In this document: one piece after another, positions 45,205 through 53,241 of the stretch
Layout of the letters: each line of letters begins with the position of its first letter
How positions within the stretch are numbered: the first letter of the stretch is position 1
Assembly (NCBI GenBank): GCA_044772875.1
Contig: CP173058.1
Span: forward strand, 1,984,001-2,048,000
DNA length: 64,000 nt
Direction: 5' to 3'
DNA from: Morganella morganii_D
GTDB lineage: Bacteria; Pseudomonadota; Gammaproteobacteria; Enterobacterales; Enterobacteriaceae
Translations under genes and position numbers: made by a program
The notes under the pieces: generated by a model
Told to the model about the DNA's origin: nothing
The model's database searches: none
What the model saw: only the letters and a program-made list of their open reading frames with translations

Positions 45205-45343
45205 CGGGAACATTTTGCGGGCTTTTGCGGTTCTTATATCGTTTAATAACCACATCACGAAGCGGATTACCGAACATGCGAAGCAAATAGATGCCATTTT
45301 TAACGCTCATGGCACGAATATGACACGCAAAAATGCAGTCTGA
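45205..45343 (+). pseudogene. 3' remnant of an older tRNA-Thr-targeting integrase
   Basis: The frame NHITKRITEHAKQIDAIFNA, then HGTNMTRKNAV and stop matches the end of the integrase at 53118-54281 (NHLTEHAKQIDAIFDSY). About 34 bases at 45267-45300 are nearly identical to 54189-54222. It ends 29 bases before the att repeat, the same geometry as the intact integrase. It is best explained as the tail of an earlier element's integrase. Confidence 0.75.
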
Positions 45344-45372
45344 TTTATTTATCGTGTAACTTATTGATTTAC

Positions 45373-45417
45373 TGGTGCCGGATACCGGATTCGAACTGGT
45401 GACCTTTTCATTACGAA
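45373..45417. repeat. attL of the 9-kb prophage remnant (45-bp direct repeat)
   Basis: A 45-base exact copy of the 3' part of tRNA-Thr (54297-54341) in the same orientation. It marks the left end of the prophage and, with the integrase tail on its left, the right end of an older element. Confidence 0.93.
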
Positions 45418-45594
45418 ACCGAAGATTTATTAAAATACAACACGTTACACCGCATCTTTTCTCGCTCTCACGTACCAAGATGCATAAAGTTACCTGCTGA
45501 TACGCAAGCATGCAAAATGTTCCGCGTCCCAAACTCGTCCCAATATCCCTTCCCCTGCTGTACTCTCATCACCACCCACCACTCCGAAACCAAC
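45418..45594. other. Prophage left end, short non-coding stretch
   Basis: No supported gene between attL and the theta-like gene. The only open frames are weak. Confidence 0.5.
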
Positions 45595-45819
45595 ATGCAC
45601 AACATCGCCAACCTGCCTCAAGACGAAAAAGACAAAATTAACGTCGATTTAGCCGCATCCGGTATCGCGTACAAAGAAAGACTCGGACTGCCGTATGATC
45701 TGTACGAAACAGAAAACCAACAGCCCGAGCATTTACGCCCGTACTTCAGAGAGAGACTGGAGTACTACAGGGATGTCGGGAAAAGGTTCCCGCGCGGGTT
45801 TGAGTATGAGAGGGAGTGA
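45595..45819 (+). CDS. DNA polymerase III theta subunit homologue (phage HOT-like)
   Basis: A 74-residue protein. NIANLPQDEKDKINVDLAAS, then GIAYKERLGLPY and QPEHLRPYFRERLEYYR match the three-helix HolE/HOT fold of pol III theta. Bacterial HolE binds the epsilon proofreading subunit; phage P1 Hot can replace it. Location inside the prophage next to attL suggests a phage version. The start at 45595 fits family length; a longer frame begins at 45517. No strong ribosome site is seen. Confidence 0.85.
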   Translation: MHNIANLPQDEKDKINVDLAASGIAYKERLGLPYDLYETENQQPEHLRPYFRERLEYYRDVGKRFPRGFEYERE

Positions 45820-45907
45820 TCATGCCACGTTCATGATGAACAAAATGATAATAAATGATAATAAATGATAGCATATTGGTAATTATATATTTTAATAGAT
45901 TTTTTAT

Positions 45908-46990
45908 ATGAAAAGCCTTAACTCAAATTATTTTTCACGGATTGACCACATAAGGTTCCTAGCTGCGACGCTGGTTGTTTTTGTTCACTCTTATACTCTA
46001 TATGGGGGAGGTGAGTCGGATAATCTATTCGTTATGTTTATGCTATCGGGAGACACCGGAGTTTCACTTTTTTTAGTTCTTAGTGGTGTTCTTTTTACTA
46101 TAATATCTGATTGCGGAAGAAAGAAGATTGTATATAAAATATTTATATATAATAGATTTATCAGAATATTCCCATTATTAATTATGGCATGGATAACTGC
46201 AATATCACTCTCCAGAGGTACAGCTACATTCTCTGATGCGATGACTATATTTTTCTTCTCTAATTTACAAACGTCCCCTTTGCTGTCGCACTTCGGACAG
46301 ACATGGACAATCGCCGTTGAATTTCAGTTTTACTTAATATTTCCATTTCTTGCTATATTTTTGAATCGATATGGCGTTAAGTATATAGTTTATTTATCTA
46401 TATTTTGGGTTTTTTGGCGCGGCATTATAGTTTCAATATATGGTGCTCAGCTTGGTGGTGATGGATATCTTAATAATCACTACTATTATTTAACAATGCT
46501 GGGTCGCCTTGATCAATTTTTAGTTGGAATTATATTTGGATACATATATATAAATTTCAAAGACAAACTTAAAAACCCGATTATATTTATATCATCTGTA
46601 TTTATAGTATTTTTCTCTATGATTTTCTTTAGAAACTCTGGCTTGTGGTATATCCCAACACCATATGTGGCATCTTTATCCTACCCCGAGGCCATTGTAT
46701 GGGGAATTTTTATTGTATCTTATATGTCAGCTGGCTTTAACGTGCCTAAAATAATTGATATGTCACTATCAAAGCTCGGGGAAATAAGCTTCTCCGAATA
46801 TATATTGCATGGAATAGTGCTATATTCTTTTCATAAAACAATTGGGGTCATACAGTTCTCATCAAACATCAATACAAACGCAATAATTAACTTTATTGTG
46901 GTTCTTGTTCCAATATTGTTCTTTTCAAAAATTTGTTTTGAGCTTATTGAAAAACCATTCCTTGGATTCAGAAGGCGTTACACAGAATAA
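45908..46990 (+). CDS. Membrane acyltransferase (acyltransferase_3, O-antigen acetylase type)
   Basis: A 360-residue protein with about ten membrane segments. The family start is SRIDHIRFLAATLVVFVHSY (Arg and His of the active site). TWTIAVEFQFYLIFPFLA is the second signature and FELIEKPFLGFRRRY closes it. Such enzymes O-acetylate surface polysaccharides. The gene is very AT-rich compared with the chromosome. It lies convergent to the tail-needle/tailspike gene, which fits a lysogenic conversion gene altering the receptor recognised by the phage. Confidence 0.9.
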   Translation: MKSLNSNYFSRIDHIRFLAATLVVFVHSYTLYGGGESDNLFVMFMLSGDTGVSLFLVLSGVLFTIISDCGRKKIVYKIFIYNRFIRIFPLLIMAWITAISLSRGTATFSDAMTIFFFSNLQTSPLLSHFGQTWTIAVEFQFYLIFPFLAIFLNRYGVKYIVYLSIFWVFWRGIIVSIYGAQLGGDGYLNNHYYYLTMLGRLDQFLVGIIFGYIYINFKDKLKNPIIFISSVFIVFFSMIFFRNSGLWYIPTPYVASLSYPEAIVWGIFIVSYMSAGFNVPKIIDMSLSKLGEISFSEYILHGIVLYSFHKTIGVIQFSSNINTNAIINFIVVLVPILFFSKICFELIEKPFLGFRRRYTE

Positions 46991-47057
46991 TCTCCACCCC
47001 GGCTATGCCGGGGTGAGTCATAAATAGCAACGGTTTTTCTACTGCATTGAGTCAATA

Positions 47058-49208
47058 TCACTCTCCGTATAGGGCTTTAGATATAGCTATCAATTCATAA
47101 CTACTTTTCTTTTCACCCATTAAAAGCAAAGCGCCTCCGTCATAAAGGCCGAGCTTAGATATAGATAAATTCACCTTCTGATTTTTTGGGAAAACTAGCG
47201 TCAGGATTGCTTTGCTACCATTAATAGCCGCCTGGGTTGTAAAGTAAGGTATTGTCATTGTGACCCCATAGTGCCCCCAAGAATAAGGATTAATATCAAA
47301 TTCCCCAAATGAAAAAACAGTAGCACCATCTCCTGCCTGGTTTGGCTCTAAGCTTAATGTGTACTGAACTTTAACCTTTACTTGCGGGTCGTTATTTACC
47401 GCAAGAAATGAGAGAGAAACTTTCTTTCCAGATAATTTAAATGGATTTCCGTCAAGAAAGTTATGCAAATATCTATCATTCCCATCTGGATTACTTACAA
47501 CGAAAGTCATAGCGGTTCCGTCAGAACAAATTTCTGCGTTATTGTACATTGAAGTTCTATAGCAATTTGTATTACCTCCTGTTGATTCAAAATAAAAAAA
47601 ATCAAATAGTCTCTTTGAGGATGCTGCTCCATTTACAATAAAATCACTTCCTTCTCTAGATAAAAATCCGCTACCATTGAGAACATAATTGGTACTATTT
47701 GATTCCCAAGGATTGATAAGCGAGTGAATATCATGAACCTTAACCGAGCCGGGATTGACCTTCCCAATGCCATTACCATAACTTGGTCTTCCGGTAATAA
47801 TATTAGTGGTAACTAAAGTGTTGTTGGTGTCGTAATTAAATATATCAATATTATCGATTAGGCAGTTTATCAAAACAACATCATCCCGTCCTGGCATCAT
47901 GAACTTGCAATTTGTGGCAGGGTATCCCTCTGGCCCATTTATATTGTGAGCGTTCCAATAAATACCATTACCGCCAATAAGTCCACCTTTAAAATAATGG
48001 TCATCAGGGACTATACTATCGCTTTGTATTCCCCCATATGTTATTAAGCACTCACATTCTGGATAAATAGTTTCATGGTAACCATTTATTCGCGGATTAA
48101 AAGCAAAAGCCCCTAACTGGTGAGTTATTTTCCATCCTTGTGCAACCCCATCAAACCTATAATCCGCCCCACCGACATCAATACAGACACCACCAGATCT
48201 TGTTCCCTCAATTTGCAAATAGACATCAGAGCCGATATGAAGGCGTGAATTTCCGTAATCTACTGTACCATCCTTCATTTTCCCATTAGCACTGAGAAAA
48301 TTAACAGCCTTTGATTGCGTGTTGCTATGTCGAATATTATCTACTGTTATATCCCAGCATTGACCATGAATCTTTATTTCATAATAGTCCTCAGACCCAT
48401 AATTAATAAACCGAAGCCCAATGACCCGAGGGTTTGTGACATATTCATTAAAAACAATGCCATGGTCTTTCAAGTCACCGGTGAAGGTAAAAATCCCTTT
48501 CCCGACGAACCCGTAAGTCACATGCAGCTTGTGGTCTATGCCTCCATTTTCACCATTAAATGTTATCCCATCTGGCCCAAACACAATCTGATTGCCAGCC
48601 CCTGTAAATTGAAGCTTTGTGTCACCATTACTTACCATAACAACAGGGCGAGTAAATTTAACAGTTACGGAATGCTTAACCTTGTACGATGATGAGACGG
48701 CAACATTACCAACAACCTGCAATTTGTCAGTGGTTGGAGTTACCGCATTACCGATAATGAATGACCCGCCCGCTGACTGAATTACCTGGTCGGTAGCGGC
48801 AGACTTCGACACCATGTCGCCTTCAATTTCGACGACCTTTTCTGTCAGGTAATCAACATCACTGCGCAGTGTGACTATCTGGCCTTCTGATGTGGTAAGA
48901 CGGACATCAAGCAACTGAATCGCGTTGGTGTTTGCCGTGATGCGGAGCTCATGGTTATCGACCTCTATCCGCAGCTGCTGAATGCGGTGTTCATGGTCGA
49001 TGAGGATTAAGTCCTGCTCCTCATTTTTAACCTGTGCATCATATGCGCCCTGACCGGCTTCATTTGCTTTCCCTGTCACTCTGGTGAAGTCCAGCGACTG
49101 AGATAGCACATACATCCGGTAAGCAGGAGAAAACACGACAGGGAGCGACGCAGCGTTAATTCCGACCGCAGTCACCGTGATTGGGTCTTTTAAACTTTCA
49201 TCAGCCAT
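47058..49208 (-). CDS. P22 gp26-type tail needle with C-terminal tailspike-like beta-rich region
   Basis: A 716-residue virion protein. Residues 1-147 follow the P22 tail needle gp26: a membrane-plug-like N-terminus, GKANEAGQGAYDAQVKNEEQ, then heptad coiled coil (RIQQLRIEVDNHELRITANT). After a linker, residues about 180-560 are repetitive, beta-rich and Asn/Gly-rich with asparagine ladders (GLIGGNGIYWNAHNINGP), as in right-handed beta-helix tailspikes. The last 150 residues look like a jelly-roll carbohydrate-binding module. P22 gp26 is 233 residues, so this is a large extension. The beta part is AT-richer than the needle part. It overlaps the gp10-like gene by one base. Confidence 0.82.
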   Translation of the reverse strand: MADESLKDPITVTAVGINAASLPVVFSPAYRMYVLSQSLDFTRVTGKANEAGQGAYDAQVKNEEQDLILIDHEHRIQQLRIEVDNHELRITANTNAIQLLDVRLTTSEGQIVTLRSDVDYLTEKVVEIEGDMVSKSAATDQVIQSAGGSFIIGNAVTPTTDKLQVVGNVAVSSSYKVKHSVTVKFTRPVVMVSNGDTKLQFTGAGNQIVFGPDGITFNGENGGIDHKLHVTYGFVGKGIFTFTGDLKDHGIVFNEYVTNPRVIGLRFINYGSEDYYEIKIHGQCWDITVDNIRHSNTQSKAVNFLSANGKMKDGTVDYGNSRLHIGSDVYLQIEGTRSGGVCIDVGGADYRFDGVAQGWKITHQLGAFAFNPRINGYHETIYPECECLITYGGIQSDSIVPDDHYFKGGLIGGNGIYWNAHNINGPEGYPATNCKFMMPGRDDVVLINCLIDNIDIFNYDTNNTLVTTNIITGRPSYGNGIGKVNPGSVKVHDIHSLINPWESNSTNYVLNGSGFLSREGSDFIVNGAASSKRLFDFFYFESTGGNTNCYRTSMYNNAEICSDGTAMTFVVSNPDGNDRYLHNFLDGNPFKLSGKKVSLSFLAVNNDPQVKVKVQYTLSLEPNQAGDGATVFSFGEFDINPYSWGHYGVTMTIPYFTTQAAINGSKAILTLVFPKNQKVNLSISKLGLYDGGALLLMGEKKSSYELIAISKALYGE

Positions 49209-49882
49209 TATTCCGCCCTTACTGTCAGGTCAGACAGTGTTACCGGCGCTTTGGTTATTACCCTGATTTTGAACCCGACATTTTTCCGGATGCGGCCTAT
49301 CCGCTTCCAGATAATGCGCTGGTCATAACGGAACGGAGCATTCTGAGAAATCATCTGCTCACGGCCATAATTAATGCCGTCAGTGGTGGCCGACAGGAAT
49401 AACCGGTCAGCAATCTGAGCAACGCCGGTCGATGCTTCAAGCTCAAGGTCAAACAGTCTGGCGTTATCGGCCTTAATCAGCGGGGTGTACAGCAGGTGCT
49501 CTGTCTGCGCGTCATACTGTGATGAGGCATTGAACATCAGGCGACCAACAATCGGCTGCTTTTTGTCACCGACGGTTATCTGATTTCCCTCATACATAAA
49601 ATCAACTGCCCGGTACGGCTCATCAAACAGACCTGTTTTCAGCACCGCCCATTGCTGTCCGTTCTGGCTTGCCGCCGCATCGAATACCAGCACATGCCGT
49701 GGCAGGTGAATGATCAGCAGTTCGTGAGAGTCAAACCGCACCGGCTCCATGATGCCGCCGGATAATTCATCGGCAGTGTAAAAGTCACAGTCAACAATTT
49801 GTCTGTGCATAAAGGCAAACCCCTTGCCTGATTTAACAGGCTGCTCTACGCGCTTCTGTAGTGCATATGACACGTTACCCAT
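49208..49882 (-). CDS. P22 gp10-like tail hub/DNA stabilisation protein, C-terminal half
   Basis: A 224-residue product matching the C-terminal half of P22 gp10 (472 residues): FDSHELLIIHLPRHVLVFDA, then EASTGVAQIADRLFLSATTD and WKRIGRIRKNVGFKIRVITK. The N-terminal half is missing. In P22 gp10 sits directly before gp26, and here too it abuts the needle gene. The missing half coincides with loss of all capsid and replication genes, so this is probably a deletion scar. Whether the truncated protein is made is unknown. Confidence 0.82.
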   Translation of the reverse strand: MGNVSYALQKRVEQPVKSGKGFAFMHRQIVDCDFYTADELSGGIMEPVRFDSHELLIIHLPRHVLVFDAAASQNGQQWAVLKTGLFDEPYRAVDFMYEGNQITVGDKKQPIVGRLMFNASSQYDAQTEHLLYTPLIKADNARLFDLELEASTGVAQIADRLFLSATTDGINYGREQMISQNAPFRYDQRIIWKRIGRIRKNVGFKIRVITKAPVTLSDLTVRAE

Positions 49883-50054
49883 GCCGCTTACCTCCGGTCA
49901 GTTCTTCCCTATGGGCTTTTCGCAATAAAGCATCGTTAAAAGCCGCCCTGAGTGCTTTCGCGCCTTGCTCAGTGACACTCCGTGTCTCGTTGTATTCGGC
50001 GATGTTTTTATGCACAGCGTGATAGTTAAAACTATGATTCCGTTTACGTTTCAT
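49875..50054 (-). CDS. Small phage protein of unknown function
   Basis: A 59-residue basic protein, MKRKRNHSFNYHAVHKNIAE, then YNETRSVTEQGAKALRAAFN and a charged tail. It lies six bases after cII on the same strand and overlaps the gp10 fragment by eight bases. The position is that of an early lambdoid gene after cII. No function can be assigned. Confidence 0.55.
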   Translation of the reverse strand: MKRKRNHSFNYHAVHKNIAEYNETRSVTEQGAKALRAAFNDALLRKAHREELTGGKRHG

Positions 50055-50060
50055 ATATAA

Positions 50061-50405
50061 TTAGTCCTCATCAAGTACTAAATTGATTTGACTCTTGGCC
50101 TCGGTTACCGCCGGGGCTTTTCTTTTTGGTGTTCTGATATGTCCGAGCATCTGAATTAATGCCCTTGCCTCATCACCCTGCAACACAACCATGTCTTCCC
50201 CGCCCTCATATTCAATTGCCGCCAGTAAACGAGCACAGCGCTGTATGAAGCTGAGATTTTCTTTGTGTTGTGGTGACTGCCACCGGGATATTTGAGATTC
50301 GTGTATGCCCGTTCTGTGCGCGATTTCACGTGCGCCGGTTGAATGAATCCCTTTGAGAATTTTTGTCTCGATTTCACGAAACTTGCGTTCGTTTGATAAT
50401 TCCAT
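50061..50405 (-). CDS. CII family transcriptional activator
   Basis: A 114-residue CII-like protein. The HTH REIAHRTGIHESQISRWQ is followed by an oligomerisation helix (FIQRCARLLAAIEYE). CII normally activates the repressor-establishment and integrase promoters. Gene order cI (plus)/cro/cII (minus) is that of lambdoid immunity regions. The 120-base gap to cro holds no gene. Confidence 0.85.
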   Translation of the reverse strand: MELSNERKFREIETKILKGIHSTGAREIAHRTGIHESQISRWQSPQHKENLSFIQRCARLLAAIEYEGGEDMVVLQGDEARALIQMLGHIRTPKRKAPAVTEAKSQINLVLDED

Positions 50406-50525
50406 AATTCATAATGTCCTTATTGAGATAACAGTTATTCGCTCACTTCCTGTGAGGTGTTGCTGTGTTGAAAAATGTTCCAGCACATATCCGGAACGGG
50501 CTAAATTGTGTAAAGAGCGGTGGTG

Positions 50526-50714
50526 TTACTGTTTTTTGCTATGGACTAGTTCTTCAAATGGAATGCCCAGCAACTGGTTAATTTCTTTGTATCTGGCTGG
50601 CGGGATATAGCCCTTTTGTTCCCACTGCCTAACTGCCTGATCGCTAATTTTGAGCAACTTAGCCAGTGCAGGGACGCCGCCTGCTTTTTTGATGGCAGTA
50701 TCTAATCCGTTCAT
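50526..50714 (-). CDS. Cro/YdaS-type repressor
   Basis: A 62-residue DNA-binding protein. GLDTAIKKAGGVPALAKLLK, then ISDQAVRQWEQKGYIPPARY is a Cro-type HTH with the helix-capping Pro pair. The start at 50714 removes nine weak N-terminal residues. It is divergent from the cI-like repressor across the operator region. Confidence 0.85.
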   Translation of the reverse strand: MNGLDTAIKKAGGVPALAKLLKISDQAVRQWEQKGYIPPARYKEINQLLGIPFEELVHSKKQ

Positions 50715-50739
50715 AGTGTTTTCCCTTTTACTGATTAAC

Positions 50740-50786
50740 ACAAGAATAATACAAGTAATACTTTATTTAAGCAAGCGTAACTTGCT
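50740..50786. promoter_or_regulatory. cI/cro operator region
   Basis: Half-sites ACAAG at 50740-50744 and 50751-50755, then a palindrome AGCAAG-CGTAA-CTTGCT at 50770-50786; a further GCTTGTA lies at 50804-50810. Spacing and symmetry suggest operators for CI and Cro. The same half-sites recur upstream of xis. Confidence 0.6.
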
Positions 50787-50820
50787 GGAACGCTAAAAGC
50801 TATGCTTGTATATTGAAGGC

Positions 50821-51507
50821 ATGAAAACTATGCATGACAGAATCAAGCAAGCGAGACTTGCGAAAAAAATGACCCAGGCAGAGCTGGCGGAAAAGGTTGG
50901 CGTTACTCCCCAATCCGTTCAGCAGTGGGAGAGCATTACTGAGCCAAAGAAAAACCGAGTGGTTAAAATTGCGGAAATACTAGGTGTTGAGGCTAATTGG
51001 TTGCTTTTTGGCTCCGATACCCGAGACGGCATACCTGTAAAAGACTTTAAGCCGAGAGAAGTAGCTGAGTGGGATAGCAGTACGCCTCTTGATGATGACG
51101 AGGTTGAGGTTCCGTATTACAAAAGCATAGAGCTTGCCGCCGGTAATGGTTGTAATGGCGGTAGCGATAATAACGGCTACAAACTCCGTTTCTCTCGTTC
51201 GACACTTCGTCGCTATGGCATTTCACCGAAAGATGTAGCTTCGTTTCCCGTGCATGGAGAGAGCATGTCGCCGGTAATCCCGAGTGGAACCACCGTGTTC
51301 GTGAACTGCGGCGATAAGACCATTGTTGATGGTGGGATTTACTTCATTGAGCAGGACGGCCTGCTGCGGATTAAGCAGCTACTGCGCCAGCCGGGCAAGC
51401 TGATCATTCGCAGCTATAACTCAATCGACTTCCCGGATGAAGAAGCTGACCCGACGACGGTAAAAATTGTGGGCAGAGTCTTTAACTGGTCTGTGATGGC
51501 GTATTAG
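50821..51507 (+). CDS. CI-like repressor with S24 (LexA-type) autoprotease
   Basis: About 228 residues. N-terminal HTH_XRE: DRIKQARLAKKMTQAELAEK, then VGVTPQSVQQWES. C-terminal S24 domain: Ser in FPVHGESMSPVIPSG and Lys in LLRIKQLLRQPGK, with an Ala-Gly cleavage candidate in ELAAGNG. It should keep the lysogen and be cleaved during SOS. GAAGG lies just before the ATG at 50821; an ATG at 50830 is an alternative. Confidence 0.92.
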   Translation: MKTMHDRIKQARLAKKMTQAELAEKVGVTPQSVQQWESITEPKKNRVVKIAEILGVEANWLLFGSDTRDGIPVKDFKPREVAEWDSSTPLDDDEVEVPYYKSIELAAGNGCNGGSDNNGYKLRFSRSTLRRYGISPKDVASFPVHGESMSPVIPSGTTVFVNCGDKTIVDGGIYFIEQDGLLRIKQLLRQPGKLIIRSYNSIDFPDEEADPTTVKIVGRVFNWSVMAY

Positions 51508-51566
51508 TCACGGTGGCCTGACGACACGTTTTAGGGTGTGGTTTAAGAATTATTAAAGGTAATAAG

Positions 51567-52337
51567 ATGATACCAGAACCAATAGATAATGAGCTTCAGG
51601 ATGAGTTGATATCTTTTTTATTGAGCGGAGAAACCCTGGATAAGTTTTCTTTAAAAAAATATCTGCATAAAGCCGAGTCAATTGATAGGTATGACATCCG
51701 CCACATGATTATTGCCCTTGCGCATGCTTCAGCCAGAGATTACAACAAGGCAAATGACTCATTCAGGGTTGCACTACAATCTCATAATGAAAGGGTGCAG
51801 AGGAATTATTTAGCGTATTTAAATGGCTCAAAACAAATAAAAAAATATGTCACCGATGTCTATGGGATGATTGGTAATGTATCCTCTCAATTGATCCGGG
51901 TGGTTACAGTACCATCCGCAATTTTCTTTGGTGATAAAGAATCGGCAAAGACCGAATTGGAGAAGTTGCTGAAAAACCCTCCATTGCAGGATTTTAACTA
52001 TCAACATATAATTGACCAATACGAATATTTCGTGAACAACTTTGGTGATTTTATGGCGATAGGAAACATTACTGACAAGGATTTTGATTGGATTAATAAT
52101 CAAATACTTGAGGTGTGTGAAAAATTAAAAACTCTACCGCTTTCCACCCAGCACTATGTCGACAGAGAGCATGGTGAAGTTGCGTTTATAACTACGGTCT
52201 CAACAAGAGACCCTGAAATAATTGCAAACATGGACTTTGAATTGGCGATGTTGATTGCCGAAAATGACTCATTTTTAGAACGAGGAATCACCGGATGGTT
52301 CAAGCCTTTTACTGGTGAGGAGGTAGCTTCATTATGA
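51567..52337 (+). CDS. Unknown protein paired with a HEPN-like gene
   Basis: A 256-residue soluble, helix-rich protein (ESIDRYDIRHMIIALAHASA is TPR-like; LDKFSLKKYLHKAE precedes it). The C-terminal 80 residues include QHYVDREHGEVAFITTVSTR. It has no membrane segment. It is AT-rich and placed 60 bases after the repressor gene, between cI and the terminator, a common site for superinfection-exclusion or toxin-antitoxin genes. It overlaps the HEPN-like gene by four bases, implying coupled expression. No family recognised. Confidence 0.6.
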   Translation: MIPEPIDNELQDELISFLLSGETLDKFSLKKYLHKAESIDRYDIRHMIIALAHASARDYNKANDSFRVALQSHNERVQRNYLAYLNGSKQIKKYVTDVYGMIGNVSSQLIRVVTVPSAIFFGDKESAKTELEKLLKNPPLQDFNYQHIIDQYEYFVNNFGDFMAIGNITDKDFDWINNQILEVCEKLKTLPLSTQHYVDREHGEVAFITTVSTRDPEIIANMDFELAMLIAENDSFLERGITGWFKPFTGEEVASL

Positions 52338-52690
52338 GCGTAAAGCCAAGCGACTTCCTTGATTTTGCCGAAAATGTACTGTCAAATAATAATGAAATAA
52401 GTTGCAGGAATGCCATATCGAGGTCTTATTATTCACTCTACCATTCTGTGTGCGAGGAGCTAAAGCATTGCCCGCCAACTTCGCATTATGGAGTTATAAG
52501 CTATTTACGAAGCACCAAAGAAAACAATAAAGAATCACTAGATCCTATGGTTATGAGAAAAGTGGCAGCGATATTAGAGCAGACGAAAAAACAAAGGCAA
52601 GTTGCTGATTATGACCTCAATCATAGCATTGATGATACTGATGCTAAATCCACAATACTGCTAGTAAAAAAAGGACTGACACTCCTTTAA
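52334..52690 (+). CDS. HEPN-like small protein
   Basis: A 118-residue helical protein. CRNAISRSYYSLYHSVCEEL near residue 25 and QRQVADYDLNHSI near 90 follow the HEPN pattern (first helix with R-x-A-x-S-R-x-Y-Y, later R-x-x-A-D-Y). Canonical RNase HEPN domains carry R-x4-6-H; here R and H are not placed obviously, so activity is uncertain. It may be a toxin or antitoxin partner of the upstream gene. A terminator follows. Confidence 0.65.
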   Translation: MSVKPSDFLDFAENVLSNNNEISCRNAISRSYYSLYHSVCEELKHCPPTSHYGVISYLRSTKENNKESLDPMVMRKVAAILEQTKKQRQVADYDLNHSIDDTDAKSTILLVKKGLTLL

Positions 52691-52710
52691 TCCCAGCCAT
52701 CTGGAATAAT

Positions 52711-52733
52711 AGCCCTCTCCGGAGGGCTTTTTT
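52711..52733 (+). terminator. Terminator of the repressor/HEPN cassette
   Basis: AGCCCTC-TCC-GGAGGGCT stem and T6, 20 bases after the HEPN-like stop. Confidence 0.9.
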
Positions 52734-52809
52734 GTGCCTGTAATCCCCCGCCTGTGTGATCTGCGTCCAATCGTGACGATTTTTTGAAAATAAATTGGTT
52801 GTTAAATCA

Positions 52810-52888
52810 AGCAAATAACAAGTGTTATTGGAATTTCCATAAAATTAAACACAAGTAACTCTTGTTTTAATAAAGCAATGCTTGTATA
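52810..52888. promoter_or_regulatory. Repressor-like half-sites upstream of xis
   Basis: ACAAG-TAACT-CTTGT at 52851-52865 is a palindrome of the same shape as the cI/cro operator (CAAG-N5-CTTG). Further ACAAG near 52818 and GCTTGTATA near 52881 match the other half-sites. This suggests the repressor also controls xis and int. Confidence 0.55.
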
Positions 52889-52920
52889 GTTATTCCATCG
52901 ACGGAACACACCCCGAGATA

Positions 52921-53241
52921 ATGCTCTTTAAATTTATCGGCGTAAGTCCTGATACGCTTACGTCATGGTGCCGCGCCGGACGCATTTCGTATCAGCGGAA
53001 AGACCCGTTCAAAAAGAAGTCACCCTATCTGTTTACAGAATCAGCCTGCCTTGCGGCACTGAGTAATCCGATCAACACTATCGCCGAGAGCGAGATTGAT
53101 GTGAAAGGAGATCACAAATGTCAATCTTCAAACGTGGTAACTCTTGGTATTGCGACTTCGCGACACCTGGCGGCAAGAGAATTAAAAAGTCGCTTGGTAC
53201 GTCCGACCGGAAGCAAGCCCAGGAGCTGCACGACAAATTAA
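52921..53241 (+). CDS. Excisionase-like protein
   Basis: About 106 residues from the ATG at 52921; a TTG at 52882 is an alternative. The N-terminal part FIGVSPDTLTSWCRAGRISY then QRKDPFKKKSPYLF is a winged-helix excisionase pattern with a basic wing. It overlaps the integrase start by 124 bases, as xis overlaps int in lambdoid phages. It should steer the integrase to excision. Confidence 0.7.
   Translation: MLFKFIGVSPDTLTSWCRAGRISYQRKDPFKKKSPYLFTESACLAALSNPINTIAESEIDVKGDHKCQSSNVVTLGIATSRHLAARELKSRLVRPTGSKPRSCTTN

Noticed and set aside
45128..45532. 134-codon minus-strand frame across attL
   Set aside because: It overlaps the duplicated tRNA segment and the integrase remnant and has no family features.
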